Counted from the first letter of the stretch, positions 18,721-27,194 are shown. The stretch: DNA of 64,000 nt from Bradyrhizobium sp. LMTR 3 (GCF_001693485.1 NZ_MAXC01000009.1:62001-126000), one strand, 5' to 3'. Made by a program: numbers and translations. Notes: generated by a model from the sequence alone, not told the origin.

Positions 18721-19212
18721 TCAGCTCGGGTCTGCGGCGGGCGTAGGCGCAGGAGCGGTTGCCCTGGACTTCCTCAGGGTCCTCACGATGATGGTAATCA
18801 GCGGCACCAGCACCAATGGCAGCACGCTGTTCAGAGGATGCTGCACCATGCCGGTGAATTGCGATTGCAGGGCGCGGGCCTCGCCTTGCAAGGCCTCGAC
18901 CGCGGAGCCGTGAATTTCGGTCGCCAGGTCGAGCTCGCGGCCAGCGGGAGGTCTTCCGCCAGCGACGAACAAGATGGCCGCGATCACGAAATTGGCGGTG
19001 CCGAGAATTGCCGCCGCGGAAATCGCGCTCCAGATCTGCACGAGTGCGAAATAGGCCGAGAGCTCCAGCATCAACAGGCCGAAGGCCGCGATCAGCGCCG
19101 CAAACGCCCGCAAGCCGAGCCCAACCAGCATATGCCGCATCCGGATCTCCGCGATGATGCGATCGGTGCGCCAGAGTGCGCGCAAATGCTTGACGACGTT
19201 CTCGCTGTTCAC
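18721..19212 (-). CDS. Membrane protein, holin-like/phage-holin superfamily
   Basis: A 163-residue protein with two long hydrophobic hairpin segments (about 28-60 and 70-90: AFAALIAAFGLLMLELSAYF and AAILGTANFVIAAILFVAG) and a third near 130-145 (VLPLVLVPLITIIV). The pattern resembles the small inner-membrane proteins annotated as phage-holin-like or Actinobacterial Holin-X. It sits 1 bp downstream of the DUF883-like gene, in the same operon. It probably modifies the envelope under stress; there are no phage genes around, so a lytic role is unlikely. Confidence 0.7.
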   Translation of the reverse strand: MNSENVVKHLRALWRTDRIIAEIRMRHMLVGLGLRAFAALIAAFGLLMLELSAYFALVQIWSAISAAAILGTANFVIAAILFVAGGRPPAGRELDLATEIHGSAVEALQGEARALQSQFTGMVQHPLNSVLPLVLVPLITIIVRTLRKSRATAPAPTPAADPS

Positions 19213-19213
19213 G

Positions 19214-19489
19214 TTAGTGCCTCCTCAGCATGAAACCGATCGCGACGCCGACCGCGAAGGCGGACGCCAGCGCCGCAATCGGCCGCTCTGCGATCAACCT
19301 CTCGACATGCTCCTCTTCCTCGCTCAAGATTTCGCCGAGGTCGGACAGAGCCGCCTTGACCGACTCGACGAGTGCCTCGGATCGGTTCTTCGCGGCATCG
19401 AGAATATCGTCGGCAGGCATGTTCAAGAGGAGCGACACCTCGCTCTTGAGCGCCTGCAACTCTTCGCCCAATCCGCCTGATTTGAACAT
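19214..19489 (-). CDS. DUF883/ElaB-YqjD-like membrane-anchored protein
   Basis: A 91-residue protein from MFKSGGLGEEL. It has a helical acidic body (LKSEVSLLLNMPADDILDAA..., EEEEHVERLIAERP) and a single C-terminal glycine-patterned membrane segment ending FAVGVAIGFMLRRH, the hallmark of DUF883/ElaB proteins, which tether to the inner membrane and can bind ribosomes. The frame stays open to 19921, but that would cross the promoter region and the divergent gene, so the ATG at 19489 is chosen. It is the first gene of the leftward operon driven from the box at 19547-19560. Confidence 0.8.
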   Translation of the reverse strand: MFKSGGLGEELQALKSEVSLLLNMPADDILDAAKNRSEALVESVKAALSDLGEILSEEEEHVERLIAERPIAALASAFAVGVAIGFMLRRH

Positions 19490-19546
19490 CGCGCTCGCCC
19501 GTTTTCCTTGTCTTTCGAATTCTAGGCGAGGCAGCACGAATGCCCT

Positions 19547-19560
19547 TTGATTTGGGTCAA
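19547..19560. promoter_or_regulatory. FixK/FNR-type box TTGATTTGGGTCAA
   Basis: A perfect TTGA-N6-TCAA palindrome, centred about 64 bp before the leftward start at 19489. It probably drives the five-gene operon 19489-14781. Confidence 0.85.
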
Positions 19561-19582
19561 CCGTAATAGACGCGTCCGTGCT

Positions 19583-19596
19583 TTGAGGCAGGTCAA
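19583..19596. promoter_or_regulatory. FixK/FNR-type box TTGAGGCAGGTCAA
   Basis: A second perfect box in the same divergent promoter, centred about 66 bp before the rightward start at 19656. It probably drives the MlaE-MlaF-MlaD genes. Confidence 0.85.
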
Positions 19597-19655
19597 CATG
19601 GAAGCCGCGCCTGCGGCCTAGAGAATGAGAGCAATCTGATTGAGGAAATATCATC

Positions 19656-20792
19656 TTGGCGACCGCACCTCTGCTAACGGTGACGCCATCGGGCGATGCG
19701 CTCGAACTGCGTCCGGGCGGCTCCTGGACGGCTTCGAATGCGGCGACGCTCGAACAGCTTTCCAATGATATTGCGCCGCAGCTCGATCGGGCCGCTGCCG
19801 TCAAGGTCGATATGGCCGGGGTCCGCGAACTCGACACGCTCGGCGCCTGGTTGTTGGAGAAAATGTCGCGGCGGGTCGCTTCCGCCGGTCGCCGCGCCGA
19901 TATCATCGGTATTGCCGACAATTATGCCGGCCTGATCGACGAGGTTCGCCAGGTCAACCGGCGAACGCCCGCGCCGGCACCTGCGCGCAATCCCGTCGTG
20001 GCAAAGCTCGGCGATATCGGTCGCGCCACGATCGGTTCGAGCGAAGATATCGCCGCATTCCTGCAGATGCTGGGCTCGCTGTGCATCGCCATCCTGGGCG
20101 TCCTGCGTCGGCCGCGATCGCTGCGGCTGACGTCGCTGACCTACCAGCTCTATCGCGTCGGCTGGCAGGCGATACCTATCGTCGTGCTGATTACCTTCCT
20201 GATCGGCGCCATCATTGCGCAGCAGGGCATTTTCCATTTCCGCAAGTTTGGCGCGGATTCCTATGTCGTCGACATGGTCGGCATTCTCGTGCTGCGCGAA
20301 CTCGGCGTTCTGATCGTCGCCATCATGGTCGCGGGACGTTCGGGCAGCGCCTATACCGCCGAACTCGGCTCGATGAAGATGCGCGAGGAAATCGACGCGC
20401 TGTCGACGATGGGGCTGGATCCGATCGAAGTTCTGATGCTGCCGCGGATCCTGGCGCTGGTTTGCGCGCTGCCGATCCTGAGCTTCATCGGCTCGATGGC
20501 GGCGCTCTACGGCGGCGGCCTCGTCGCCTGGTTCTACGGCGGCATGGGGCCGGCGATCTTCCTCGCGCGGCTGCATGACGCCGTCTCTGTCACCCATTTC
20601 GAGGTCGGGATCATCAAGGCGCCGTTCATGGCGCTGGTGATCGGCATCGTCGCCTGCAGCGAAGGCCTGCGCGTGAAGGGCAGTGCCGAGTCGCTCGGCA
20701 AGCAGACCACCACGTCGGTGGTCAAATCGATCTTCCTGGTGATCGTGCTCGACGGACTGTTTGCGGTGTTCTTTGCGTCGATCGGAATGTAG
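19656..20792 (+). CDS. MlaE-family ABC permease with N-terminal STAS domain
   Basis: 378 residues. A STAS domain (about 20-100, VDMAGVRELDTLGAWLLEKM) precedes the MlaE permease domain, with membrane segments around 165-190, 235-255, 280-310 and 345-375. The conserved cytoplasmic loop GRSGSAYTAELGSMKMREEIDAL reads clearly. The start is TTG with GAGGAA eight bases upstream; no ATG fits. Fused STAS-permeases are common in alphaproteobacterial lipid (Mla/Mce/Ttg2-type) systems. Starts 60 bp after a perfect FixK-type box. Confidence 0.9.
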   Translation: MATAPLLTVTPSGDALELRPGGSWTASNAATLEQLSNDIAPQLDRAAAVKVDMAGVRELDTLGAWLLEKMSRRVASAGRRADIIGIADNYAGLIDEVRQVNRRTPAPAPARNPVVAKLGDIGRATIGSSEDIAAFLQMLGSLCIAILGVLRRPRSLRLTSLTYQLYRVGWQAIPIVVLITFLIGAIIAQQGIFHFRKFGADSYVVDMVGILVLRELGVLIVAIMVAGRSGSAYTAELGSMKMREEIDALSTMGLDPIEVLMLPRILALVCALPILSFIGSMAALYGGGLVAWFYGGMGPAIFLARLHDAVSVTHFEVGIIKAPFMALVIGIVACSEGLRVKGSAESLGKQTTTSVVKSIFLVIVLDGLFAVFFASIGM

Positions 20793-20794
20793 CC

Positions 20795-21568
20795 ATGCAA
20801 GAGAGCGCCGAACACTTTGCCATTCGCGTACGCGATCTCGTGGTCGGCTTCCGCCGGCACGTCGTGATCGACCGCCTCGCGCTGGACGTCTGCCGGGGCG
20901 AGATCCTCGGCCTGGTCGGCGCTTCCGGCGGCGGGAAGTCGGTGCTGATGCGAACCATCATCGGCCTGATCCCTCGACAGGGTGGCGAGATCGAGGTGAT
21001 GGGCTCGCCGATCAACCACGACCGCGCCACACGAGGTGCGGCCGGGCGATGGGGCATCCTGTTCCAGCAGGGGGCGCTGTTTTCTTCGCTCACCGTACGG
21101 CAGAACATCCAGTTTCCGTTGCGCGAAAATCTCGTGCTCTCCGAAGCGCTGATGGACGAGATCGCGACCGCCAAGCTCGAAATGGTCGGGCTCAAGCCGG
21201 AGGACGGCGACAAGTTTCCTTCCGAGCTCTCCGGCGGCATGACCAAGCGCGTGGCGCTGGCGCGTGCGCTCGCGCTCGATCCCGCGATCGTGTTTCTCGA
21301 CGAGCCGACCTCGGGACTCGATCCGATCGCTGCCGGCGATTTCGATGCGCTGATCAAGACATTGCAGCAAACGCTTGGCTTGACGGTGTTCATGGTCACC
21401 CATGATCTCGCCAGCCTCAATACCGTCTGTGACCGTGTCGCGGCGCTGGCCGACGGCAAGATTGTCGCCATCGGCCCGATGCACGAACTGCTTCAATCCG
21501 AGCATCCCTGGGTGCGGGCCTATTTCCACGGCAAGCGTTCCCAAATGCTGCAACCCAGAGCGAGCTAA
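20795..21568 (+). CDS. MlaF-like ABC transporter ATPase
   Basis: 257 residues with Walker A GASGGGKSV, Q-loop FQQGALFSSLTV, signature LSGGMTKRVALARAL, Walker B IVFLDEPTSGLDP and switch VTHDL. The GALF(S)SLTV segment after the Q-loop is typical of MlaF/Ttg2A. It follows the permease by 2 bp and precedes the MCE gene by 4 bp, so the three form a tight operon. It energises phospholipid movement between the membranes. Confidence 0.93.
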   Translation: MQESAEHFAIRVRDLVVGFRRHVVIDRLALDVCRGEILGLVGASGGGKSVLMRTIIGLIPRQGGEIEVMGSPINHDRATRGAAGRWGILFQQGALFSSLTVRQNIQFPLRENLVLSEALMDEIATAKLEMVGLKPEDGDKFPSELSGGMTKRVALARALALDPAIVFLDEPTSGLDPIAAGDFDALIKTLQQTLGLTVFMVTHDLASLNTVCDRVAALADGKIVAIGPMHELLQSEHPWVRAYFHGKRSQMLQPRAS

Positions 21569-21572
21569 CCAG

Positions 21573-22676
21573 ATGGAAACCCGCGCTCCATTCGTCATTG
21601 TCGGCGCCTTCGTGCTGGCGGCCATCATGGCTGTATTCGGCTTCGTCTACTGGCTGCAAAACACCGGCGGGCTCGGCCCGCGCACCAGCTATCGCGTGCA
21701 GTTCGAGGGATCCGTGCCCGGACTGCTTGTCGGCGCAGCGGTGCTGTTCAATGGCATTCGGGTCGGCGAGGTGACGGAGCTCGGCCTCGCTCCCGGCAAC
21801 CCGCGCGGCGTCAATGCGACCATCTCGGTTGCTTCGACCACGCCGGTGCGCGCTGATACCAAGGTCGGCCTGGAGTTCCAGGGCCTTACCGGCGTGCCCG
21901 TGATTGCACTCGAAGGCGGCACGCAGGTCGCGCAGAGTGGCGCGATACCGACGCTGGTCGCCGAGCCGGGCGCGGGGCAGGGCATGACGCAAGCCGCGCG
22001 CGACGCGCTACGCAAGGTGGATACGGTGCTGTCGGAGAATTCGGGGGCGCTGAAGGACACGATCACCAACTTGAAGGTGTTTTCGGAGGGCTTGGCCCGT
22101 AACACCGGCAAGCTTGACGGTATCGTCGCCGGCCTCGAACGCATGACCGGGGCAACCGCTCCGCCGCCGAAGATCACCTATGATCTGCGCGCGCTGCCGA
22201 GCTCGGGCCCGGCAAGCAAGGTCATCAATGTGCAGTGGGCGATTCCGGAGCCGACGGCGGTTGCGATGCTGGAGACGCAGCGCTTCCTGTTCTCGCCGGC
22301 GCAGGAATTCCCCGGGTTCGCTGAGGCGATGTGGGCCGACGCGCTGCCGAAATTGATCCAGGCGCGGCTGATCGAGAGCTTCGAGAATTACGACATCGTG
22401 CATGCGCCGCTGCGCATGGCCGATGTCGGACAGACCGAATTCCAGTTGCTGATCGATGTCAGGCGGTTCCGCATCGCCATCGAGTCGGGCCCCGTCGCCG
22501 AAATCGGATTGTCGGCCAGGATCGTCGACAAGAACGGCAAGATCGTCGCCTCGCACCTGTTCGAGGAGCGCGAGAAATTCGCTACCGTCACGCCGCCCGA
22601 GGCCGTCGCCGCGTTCAGCGAAGCATTCGGCCGGATTGCAAAGAACGTGATCGCCTGGACGGTCCAAGCGCATTAG
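21573..22676 (+). CDS. MlaD/MCE protein fused to PqiC-type auxiliary lipoprotein domain
   Basis: 367 residues from METRAPFVIVG. One N-terminal membrane anchor (about 7-30) leads to an MCE domain (about 40-115, TSYRVQFEGSVPGLLVGAAVLFNGIRVGEV). After a coiled middle part the last 160 residues (VINVQWAIPEPTAVAML to ERVEF-type beta elements such as FQLLIDVRRFRIAIE) match the ABC-type transport auxiliary lipoprotein (PqiC/DUF330-like) family, normally a separate outer-membrane lipoprotein. No lipobox remains in the fusion. The binding and outer-leaflet parts are thus one polypeptide. Confidence 0.82.
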   Translation: METRAPFVIVGAFVLAAIMAVFGFVYWLQNTGGLGPRTSYRVQFEGSVPGLLVGAAVLFNGIRVGEVTELGLAPGNPRGVNATISVASTTPVRADTKVGLEFQGLTGVPVIALEGGTQVAQSGAIPTLVAEPGAGQGMTQAARDALRKVDTVLSENSGALKDTITNLKVFSEGLARNTGKLDGIVAGLERMTGATAPPPKITYDLRALPSSGPASKVINVQWAIPEPTAVAMLETQRFLFSPAQEFPGFAEAMWADALPKLIQARLIESFENYDIVHAPLRMADVGQTEFQLLIDVRRFRIAIESGPVAEIGLSARIVDKNGKIVASHLFEEREKFATVTPPEAVAAFSEAFGRIAKNVIAWTVQAH

Positions 22677-22731
22677 GCAGGTGGCCTGGCTCGGCGAGGA
22701 GCCAGACCAACAGCGCTACCGGCGGAATGCG

Positions 22732-23049
22732 CTACTCGAGCGTCTTGAGATACGCCAGCAGATCGCCGATCTGGTCCGGCTCGAGTTGAAAGGCCGGCAT
22801 CGTCGGATGGCCGGTATAGATGCCCTCGGCCAGCGCCTCTCCGAGAGTCTCGACCGGGTAACGCTTGTGCAGCGTCCGGAATGGCGGCGCGATCTTGAGC
22901 GGACTCGGTGAAACCTTGTCGATCGAGTGGCACTTCGCGCAGTTGTTCAGCGCAAAGGTCTTGCCACGCTGCTCCTGGGGTGAAGCCGCCGCGGCCGGCA
23001 TCAGGGTCGTGAGCGCAAACGCCAGCGACATCAGAATTCGTCGGATCAT
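22732..23049 (-). CDS. Small class I c-type cytochrome, periplasmic
   Basis: 105 residues. The signal peptide MIRRILMSLAFALTTLMPAAAA is followed by the heme site CAKCH (37-41) and a distal Met in HPTMPAF. It is a single-heme, soluble cytochrome. It is transcribed leftward from a promoter region with a perfect FixK-type box (23125), shared with the divergent FNR-type gene. It probably carries electrons toward the cbb3 oxidase encoded 1.6 kb away; the redox partner is inferred. Confidence 0.9.
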   Translation of the reverse strand: MIRRILMSLAFALTTLMPAAAASPQEQRGKTFALNNCAKCHSIDKVSPSPLKIAPPFRTLHKRYPVETLGEALAEGIYTGHPTMPAFQLEPDQIGDLLAYLKTLE

Positions 23050-23124
23050 TGCACCTTCGACTCCGTGGAAAAGCGCGGTTTTCCAGCCCAGAGCCGTACT
23101 GTGAAGGTTAAATCGTCGGCCAAT

Positions 23125-23138
23125 TTGATCTGGATCAA
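23125..23138. promoter_or_regulatory. FixK/FNR-type box TTGATCTGGATCAA
   Basis: A perfect TTGA-N6-TCAA palindrome between the divergent cytochrome c (start 82 bp away) and FNR-type regulator (start about 113 bp away) genes. Confidence 0.85.
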
Positions 23139-23244
23139 TCAGCGGGCGAGGGATCCGCTACAATGAACTATATCTCCTGATGCTGGAGTGCGGGCCTTGG
23201 CCGGGGGATAGGGCGTCAATCCGACGCTCGAACGGGCAGGAGCA

Positions 23245-23958
23245 ATGATACGAACCATCTCTCCGAATCGGGCAAGTTTCGGCCGCTGCTCGGCCTGTAC
23301 TGTTCGATCACTCAGCATCTGCAACGCGCTTGACCAGGCCGACCTTGCGGAGTTCGAGCGGATCTCCCGTCACATTCATTTCGCTCCCAATGAGGCGCTG
23401 TTCACGGCGGGCCAGATCGCGCGTTCCGTCCACAGCCTGACTGCGGGTGTCGCACGTCTGTACAAGCTGTTGCCGGATGGGCGGCGCCAGGTGATCGGCT
23501 TTGCGCTGCCGGGCGATTTTCTCGGCGTGGCGCCGTCCGATCGCTACAGCTTTTCGGCGGATGCAATCGATTCCGTGACTGTATGCCGTCTCTCCAGGGA
23601 GGCGTTCACGCATTTCATTGAACAGCGGTCACACTTCCTGATGCGAATCAACGAGTTCGCGGCACGGGAACTGAAGCTGGCGCAGGAGCAGATGTTGCTG
23701 CTGGGCCGGCGGACCGCCGAGGAGAAGGTCGCGTCCTTCCTCGTGGGCTGGCGGCAGCGTCTGGCTCAGATCGGCGATGAACGGCAAACCATTGCGCTGC
23801 CGATGAGCCGGCAGGATATCGCGGATTATCTGGGGCTGACGATCGAAACGGTGAGTCGGACACTGACCCGGTTCGAGCGCGAAAAGATGCTCATCATCGT
23901 AGCCGGGGGCGTCCGGCTGCTGGACCCGAGCCGGGCTGCCGCCATGGCTGCGGCATGA
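23245..23958 (+). CDS. FNR-type oxygen-responsive regulator with [4Fe-4S] cysteines (AadR/FixK1-like)
   Basis: A 237-residue CRP/FNR protein. Unlike FixK at 1437 it carries the FNR cysteine set: Cys15, Cys18 and Cys26 (C-X2-C-X7-C) plus Cys114 in VTVCRLS. The sensor barrel has GFALPGDFLGV, and the DNA-binding domain has LTIETVSRTLTRFE. Such proteins bind a cluster that oxygen destroys, so it should be active only when anaerobic. It shares its upstream region and a perfect FixK-type box with cytochrome c. It should recognise the same TTGA-N6-TCAA sites, giving a second input to the regulon. It resembles AadR of Rhodopseudomonas and FixK1 of Bradyrhizobium. Confidence 0.9.
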   Translation: MIRTISPNRASFGRCSACTVRSLSICNALDQADLAEFERISRHIHFAPNEALFTAGQIARSVHSLTAGVARLYKLLPDGRRQVIGFALPGDFLGVAPSDRYSFSADAIDSVTVCRLSREAFTHFIEQRSHFLMRINEFAARELKLAQEQMLLLGRRTAEEKVASFLVGWRQRLAQIGDERQTIALPMSRQDIADYLGLTIETVSRTLTRFEREKMLIIVAGGVRLLDPSRAAAMAAA

Positions 23959-23984
23959 GAAATCCCGCGTAAATGATGGTGCGT

Positions 23985-23998
23985 TTGATCCAGGTCAA
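23985..23998. promoter_or_regulatory. FixK/FNR-type box TTGATCCAGGTCAA
   Basis: A perfect TTGA-N6-TCAA palindrome, centred about 60 bp before the 46-codon gene at 24052. Confidence 0.8.
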
Positions 23999-24051
23999 AG
24001 CCCCGCGTAAGGCCGGCCGGCATGCTGGCTCCATCAAAGGAGATCGTCCGC

Positions 24052-24192
24052 ATGCCTACCGATTCGTTGCTCGTTGCCGTCTGCGTCGTTGCGGTGTTCG
24101 CGGTCTTTGCCGCGGTGCTGTTCTGGGGTGACCTGCAGACCCGGCCGAAACAATTGGCCAAATCCTCCGCCGCCAAGCGCCGCGCGTTCTGA
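24052..24192 (+). CDS. Small single-pass membrane protein (46 aa)
   Basis: ATG preceded by AAAGGAGAT eight bases upstream. The product starts MPTDSLLVAVCVVAVFAVF, has one hydrophobic helix (about 5-25) and a basic tail ending SSAAKRRAF. Size and layout recall FixQ/CcoQ-like single-helix subunits, but it lacks the FixQ tryptophan-proline motif. It has its own perfect FixK-type box 60 bp upstream and lies between the FNR-type gene and fixN, so a role with the cbb3 oxidase or respiratory membrane is plausible. No named family is recognised. Confidence 0.7.
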   Translation: MPTDSLLVAVCVVAVFAVFAAVLFWGDLQTRPKQLAKSSAAKRRAF

Positions 24193-24241
24193 CCGCTACC
24201 CGCTCCGACACGACGCGATTGAGCGGGCCGTCTGATCTCCC

Positions 24242-24255
24242 TTGACTCACCTCAA
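24242..24255. promoter_or_regulatory. FixK/FNR-type box TTGACTCACCTCAA
   Basis: A perfect TTGA-N6-TCAA palindrome, centred about 60 bp before the small frame at 24309; this position supports that frame being a gene. Confidence 0.7.
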
Positions 24256-24308
24256 GGCGCCGGGCGCGCTTTGCACTTTGGTGGCGCGTGATCCTGCGAG
24301 GTCTCGTT

Positions 24309-24503
24309 GTGACGATGATATCCGCCGTTACGGGAAGATTGACTGCCGCCATCGGCCGCCTGTTACGGGCAATCGCCGCCGGGTTCGGGTGCTTGGCCGA
24401 ACCGAAAAGGATCACCCGCGCAGAGTTGAACGAGTTCGAAGTTTCGCCGGAGCGAGCGAAGGTTACGCAGGCATATCTGCCGATTGGACCGTCCTGCTGT
24501 TGA
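24309..24503 (+). CDS. Small hypothetical protein (about 64 aa)
   Basis: The frame reads (from GTG 24309, or ATG 24315) a hydrophobic glycine/alanine-rich N-terminal half (ISAVTGRLTAAIGRLLRAIA) followed by EPKRITRAELNEFEVSPERA and a short tail ending GPSCC. GCGAGG lies seven bases before the GTG. The perfect FixK-type box at 24242 is at the right distance. No family recognised; possibly a small membrane-peripheral protein. The start remains uncertain. Confidence 0.5.
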   Translation: MTMISAVTGRLTAAIGRLLRAIAAGFGCLAEPKRITRAELNEFEVSPERAKVTQAYLPIGPSCC

Positions 24504-24550
24504 GTTCGCACCAAGCCGCATCGTTACGAAATGCGCAAAACCGCAAGAAA

Positions 24551-24564
24551 TTGACTTCGATCAA
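24551..24564. promoter_or_regulatory. FixK/FNR-type box TTGACTTCGATCAA (fixNOQP)
   Basis: A perfect TTGA-N6-TCAA palindrome, centred about 64 bp before the fixN ATG; the expected activator site of the cbb3 operon. Confidence 0.93.
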
Positions 24565-24621
24565 TCTCGCGGTCGCGTAGCTGTGATCAGTGAGACCCAT
24601 CCGCAGAAGAGAATCTAGCCC

Positions 24622-26271
24622 ATGACCCAATCTCCAACCGCAAAATCGATGACACATGGCGAGGCCGGTCTGGTGCTGGTCTTTTCGCTGACCGCATTCT
24701 TTTGCCTGCTCGCCGTGGCCAAGGCGCAGGACACGGCGTTTGCCTTCCACGCCGCGCTGTCGTCCGCCGCGAGCCTTTGGGCGGTCATTGCGATCGTCAA
24801 TCGATATTTCGCCCGTCCGTCGTCGCTGCCGCCGCAGGAAATCCATGGCCGTCCCAACTACAACATGGGCCCGATCAAGTTCGCAGCCGTCATGTCGGTG
24901 ATCTGGGGTATCGCAGGATTCGCAGTCGGGGTATTGATCGCGTCCCAGCTCGCATGGCCTTCGCTGAATCTCGATCTGCCTTGGACCAGTTTTGGCCGCC
25001 TGCGGCCGCTGCATACGTCGGCGGTGATCTTCGCCTTCGGCGGCAACGTGCTGATCGCAACTTCGCTCTACGTCGTGCAGAAGACTTGCCGCGCGCGCCT
25101 AGCGGGGGATCTGGCCCCATGGTTCGTCGTCATCGGCTACAATTTCTTCATCCTGATTGCCGGCACCGGCTATCTGCTCGGCGTCACCCAGTCGAAGGAA
25201 TATGCCGAGCCGGAGTGGTATGCCGACCTGTGGCTGACGATCGTCTGGGTGGTGTATCTGCTGGTCTTCCTGGTGACGATCATTAAGCGAAAAGAGCCGC
25301 ACATCTTCGTCGCCAACTGGTTCTATCTCGCCTTCATCGTCACCATCGCTGTTCTGCATCTCGGCAACAATCCCGCGCTGCCGGTTTCGGTGTTCGGCTC
25401 GAAGTCCTATATCGCCTGGGGCGGCGTGCAGGACGCCATGTTCCAGTGGTGGTACGGGCACAACGCGGTCGGCTTCTTCCTGACCGCCGGCTTCCTCGCC
25501 ATTATGTACTACTTCATTCCGAAGCGCGCCGAGCGGCCGGTCTATTCCTATCGGCTGTCGATCATCCACTTCTGGGCGCTGATCTTCCTCTATATCTGGG
25601 CTGGCCCGCACCATCTGCACTACACGGCGCTGCCGGACTGGGCGCAGACGCTCGGCATGACGTTCTCGATCATGCTGTGGATGCCATCCTGGGGCGGCAT
25701 GATCAACGGCCTGATGACGCTGTCGGGTGCCTGGGACAAGCTTCGCACCGATCCCGTGCTGCGCATGCTGGTCGTGTCGGTCGCCTTCTACGGCATGTCG
25801 ACCTTCGAAGGGCCGATGATGTCGATCAAGGTCGTGAACTCGCTCAGCCACTATACTGACTGGACCATCGGCCATGTGCATTCCGGTGCGCTGGGTTGGG
25901 TCGGCTTCGTGTCCTTCGGCGCGCTGTATTGCCTGATTCCCTGGCTGTGGGATCGCAAGGGGCTCTACAGCCTGAAGCTGGTCAACTGGCACTTCTGGAC
26001 CGCCACCATCGGCATCGTGCTCTACATCTCGGCGATGTGGGTATCGGGAATTTTGCAGGGCCTGATGTGGCGCGCCTACACCTCGCTCGGCTTCCTCGAA
26101 TATTCCTTCATCGAAACCGTGGAAGCGATGCATCCCTTCTACATCATCCGTGCCGCAGGCGGAGCGCTATTCCTGATCGGGTCGTTGATCATGGCCTATA
26201 ATCTCTGGATGACGGTGCGTGCAGGCGAAGCGGAAGTGCAGTCGCCCGTCGCTCTTCAGCCGGCGGAATGA
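24622..26271 (+). CDS. fixN: cbb3-type cytochrome c oxidase subunit I (FixN/CcoN)
   Basis: 549 residues, about 12 membrane helices. CuB ligands are His280 ([11 protein letters not shown]) and His330-His331 (WAGPHH); Tyr324 lies six residues before the pair and 44 after His280, the exact geometry of the cross-linked Tyr-His of cbb3 oxidases. Low-spin heme and active-site histidines are in [10 protein letters not shown] and in [12 protein letters not shown]. It reduces oxygen with very high affinity for micro-oxic respiration. First gene of fixNOQP, behind a perfect FixK-type box. Confidence 0.98.
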   Translation: MTQSPTAKSMTHGEAGLVLVFSLTAFFCLLAVAKAQDTAFAFHAALSSAASLWAVIAIVNRYFARPSSLPPQEIHGRPNYNMGPIKFAAVMSVIWGIAGFAVGVLIASQLAWPSLNLDLPWTSFGRLRPLHTSAVIFAFGGNVLIATSLYVVQKTCRARLAGDLAPWFVVIGYNFFILIAGTGYLLGVTQSKEYAEPEWYADLWLTIVWVVYLLVFLVTIIKRKEPHIFVANWFYLAFIVTIAVLHLGNNPALPVSVFGSKSYIAWGGVQDAMFQWWYGHNAVGFFLTAGFLAIMYYFIPKRAERPVYSYRLSIIHFWALIFLYIWAGPHHLHYTALPDWAQTLGMTFSIMLWMPSWGGMINGLMTLSGAWDKLRTDPVLRMLVVSVAFYGMSTFEGPMMSIKVVNSLSHYTDWTIGHVHSGALGWVGFVSFGALYCLIPWLWDRKGLYSLKLVNWHFWTATIGIVLYISAMWVSGILQGLMWRAYTSLGFLEYSFIETVEAMHPFYIIRAAGGALFLIGSLIMAYNLWMTVRAGEAEVQSPVALQPAE

Positions 26272-26282
26272 GGAGCGCAGCA

Positions 26283-27017
26283 ATGTCTTTCTGGTCACGG
26301 CATCAAATCTTCGAAAAGAACTCGATCATCCTCGTCGCGGGGATCCTCGTAGTGATCGCGATCGGCGGCCTCGTCGAGATCACCCCGCTGTTCTACCTCA
26401 AGAGCACGATCGAAAAGGTCGACGGCGTCAGGCCGTACACACCGCTCGAGCTTGCCGGTCGCAACGTCTACGTCCGCGAGGGCTGCTATCTCTGCCACTC
26501 GCAGATGGTCCGGCCGCTGCGCGATGAAATCGAGCGCTACGGCCACTATTCGCTCGCCGCCGAGAGCATGTACGACCACCCGTTCCAGTGGGGGTCCAAG
26601 CGAACGGGCCCCGATCTCGCTCGTGTCGGCGGCAAATATTCGGACGAATGGCATGTCACGCATCTGAACAATCCGCGCGCGATCGTGCCGCAATCGGTGA
26701 TGCCCGGTTATGCCTTCCTGTCGCAGACGGAAGTCGATGAGGCCAGCGTCGCGGACCATCTGCGCGCCAACCGCGCCGTCGGGGTGCCGTATACGGACGA
26801 CCAGGTTGCCAATGCCGTCGCCGATCTGAAGGCCCAGGCCGATCCCGACAATGCGGGCGTCGATGCATTCGCCAAGCGCTATCCGAAGGCGGTTACCCGC
26901 AACTTCGATGCCAAGGGCGGCGCGCCTACCGAAATGGATGCGCTGGTGGCGTACCTGCAGATGCTCGGCACGCTGGTCGACTTCAAGCTTTACAACGAAA
27001 AAGCAAATCTGCGCTGA
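26283..27017 (+). CDS. fixO: cbb3 oxidase subunit II, mono-heme cytochrome c (FixO/CcoO)
   Basis: 244 residues from [17 protein letters not shown] sits seven bases before this ATG, so the in-frame upstream GTG at 26268 is not used. One N-terminal membrane anchor (about 14-34), heme c motif CYLCH (68-72) and axial Met in VMPGYAFL. It relays electrons from FixP to FixN. It starts 11 bp after fixN. Confidence 0.97.
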   Translation: MSFWSRHQIFEKNSIILVAGILVVIAIGGLVEITPLFYLKSTIEKVDGVRPYTPLELAGRNVYVREGCYLCHSQMVRPLRDEIERYGHYSLAAESMYDHPFQWGSKRTGPDLARVGGKYSDEWHVTHLNNPRAIVPQSVMPGYAFLSQTEVDEASVADHLRANRAVGVPYTDDQVANAVADLKAQADPDNAGVDAFAKRYPKAVTRNFDAKGGAPTEMDALVAYLQMLGTLVDFKLYNEKANLR

Positions 27018-27029
27018 AAAGGCACAACG

Positions 27030-27194
27030 ATGAAAGCAATTCTCACTGTCCACAATATCGCGTCGGACCTCGTTACATCGGTCTGGACGCCGATCTTCGT
27101 CGGAATCTTCATCGCCATCGTGACCTACGCCCTTTGGCCGCGCAACCAGGCCGTCTTCGACGAAGCGGCGAAAATGCCCTTGCGCGAGGAGTGA
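27030..27194 (+). CDS. fixQ: cbb3 oxidase small subunit (FixQ/CcoQ)
   Basis: 54 residues, MKAILTVHNIASDLVTSVW at the start, one membrane helix (about 18-40: TPIFVGIFIAIVTYALW), then the family motif ALWPRNQAVFDEAAKMPL. It lies between fixO and fixP with 12 and 7 bp gaps. CcoQ stabilises the oxidase complex and protects it from oxygen. Confidence 0.95.
   Translation: MKAILTVHNIASDLVTSVWTPIFVGIFIAIVTYALWPRNQAVFDEAAKMPLREE

Noticed and set aside
18721..19212. Holin-like gene considered as prophage remnant
   Set aside because: It is embedded in a stress operon and no phage genes are nearby.
19490..19921. N-terminal extension of the DUF883-like frame
   Set aside because: Would cross the two FixK boxes and the divergent permease gene; low-complexity residues with no homology pattern.
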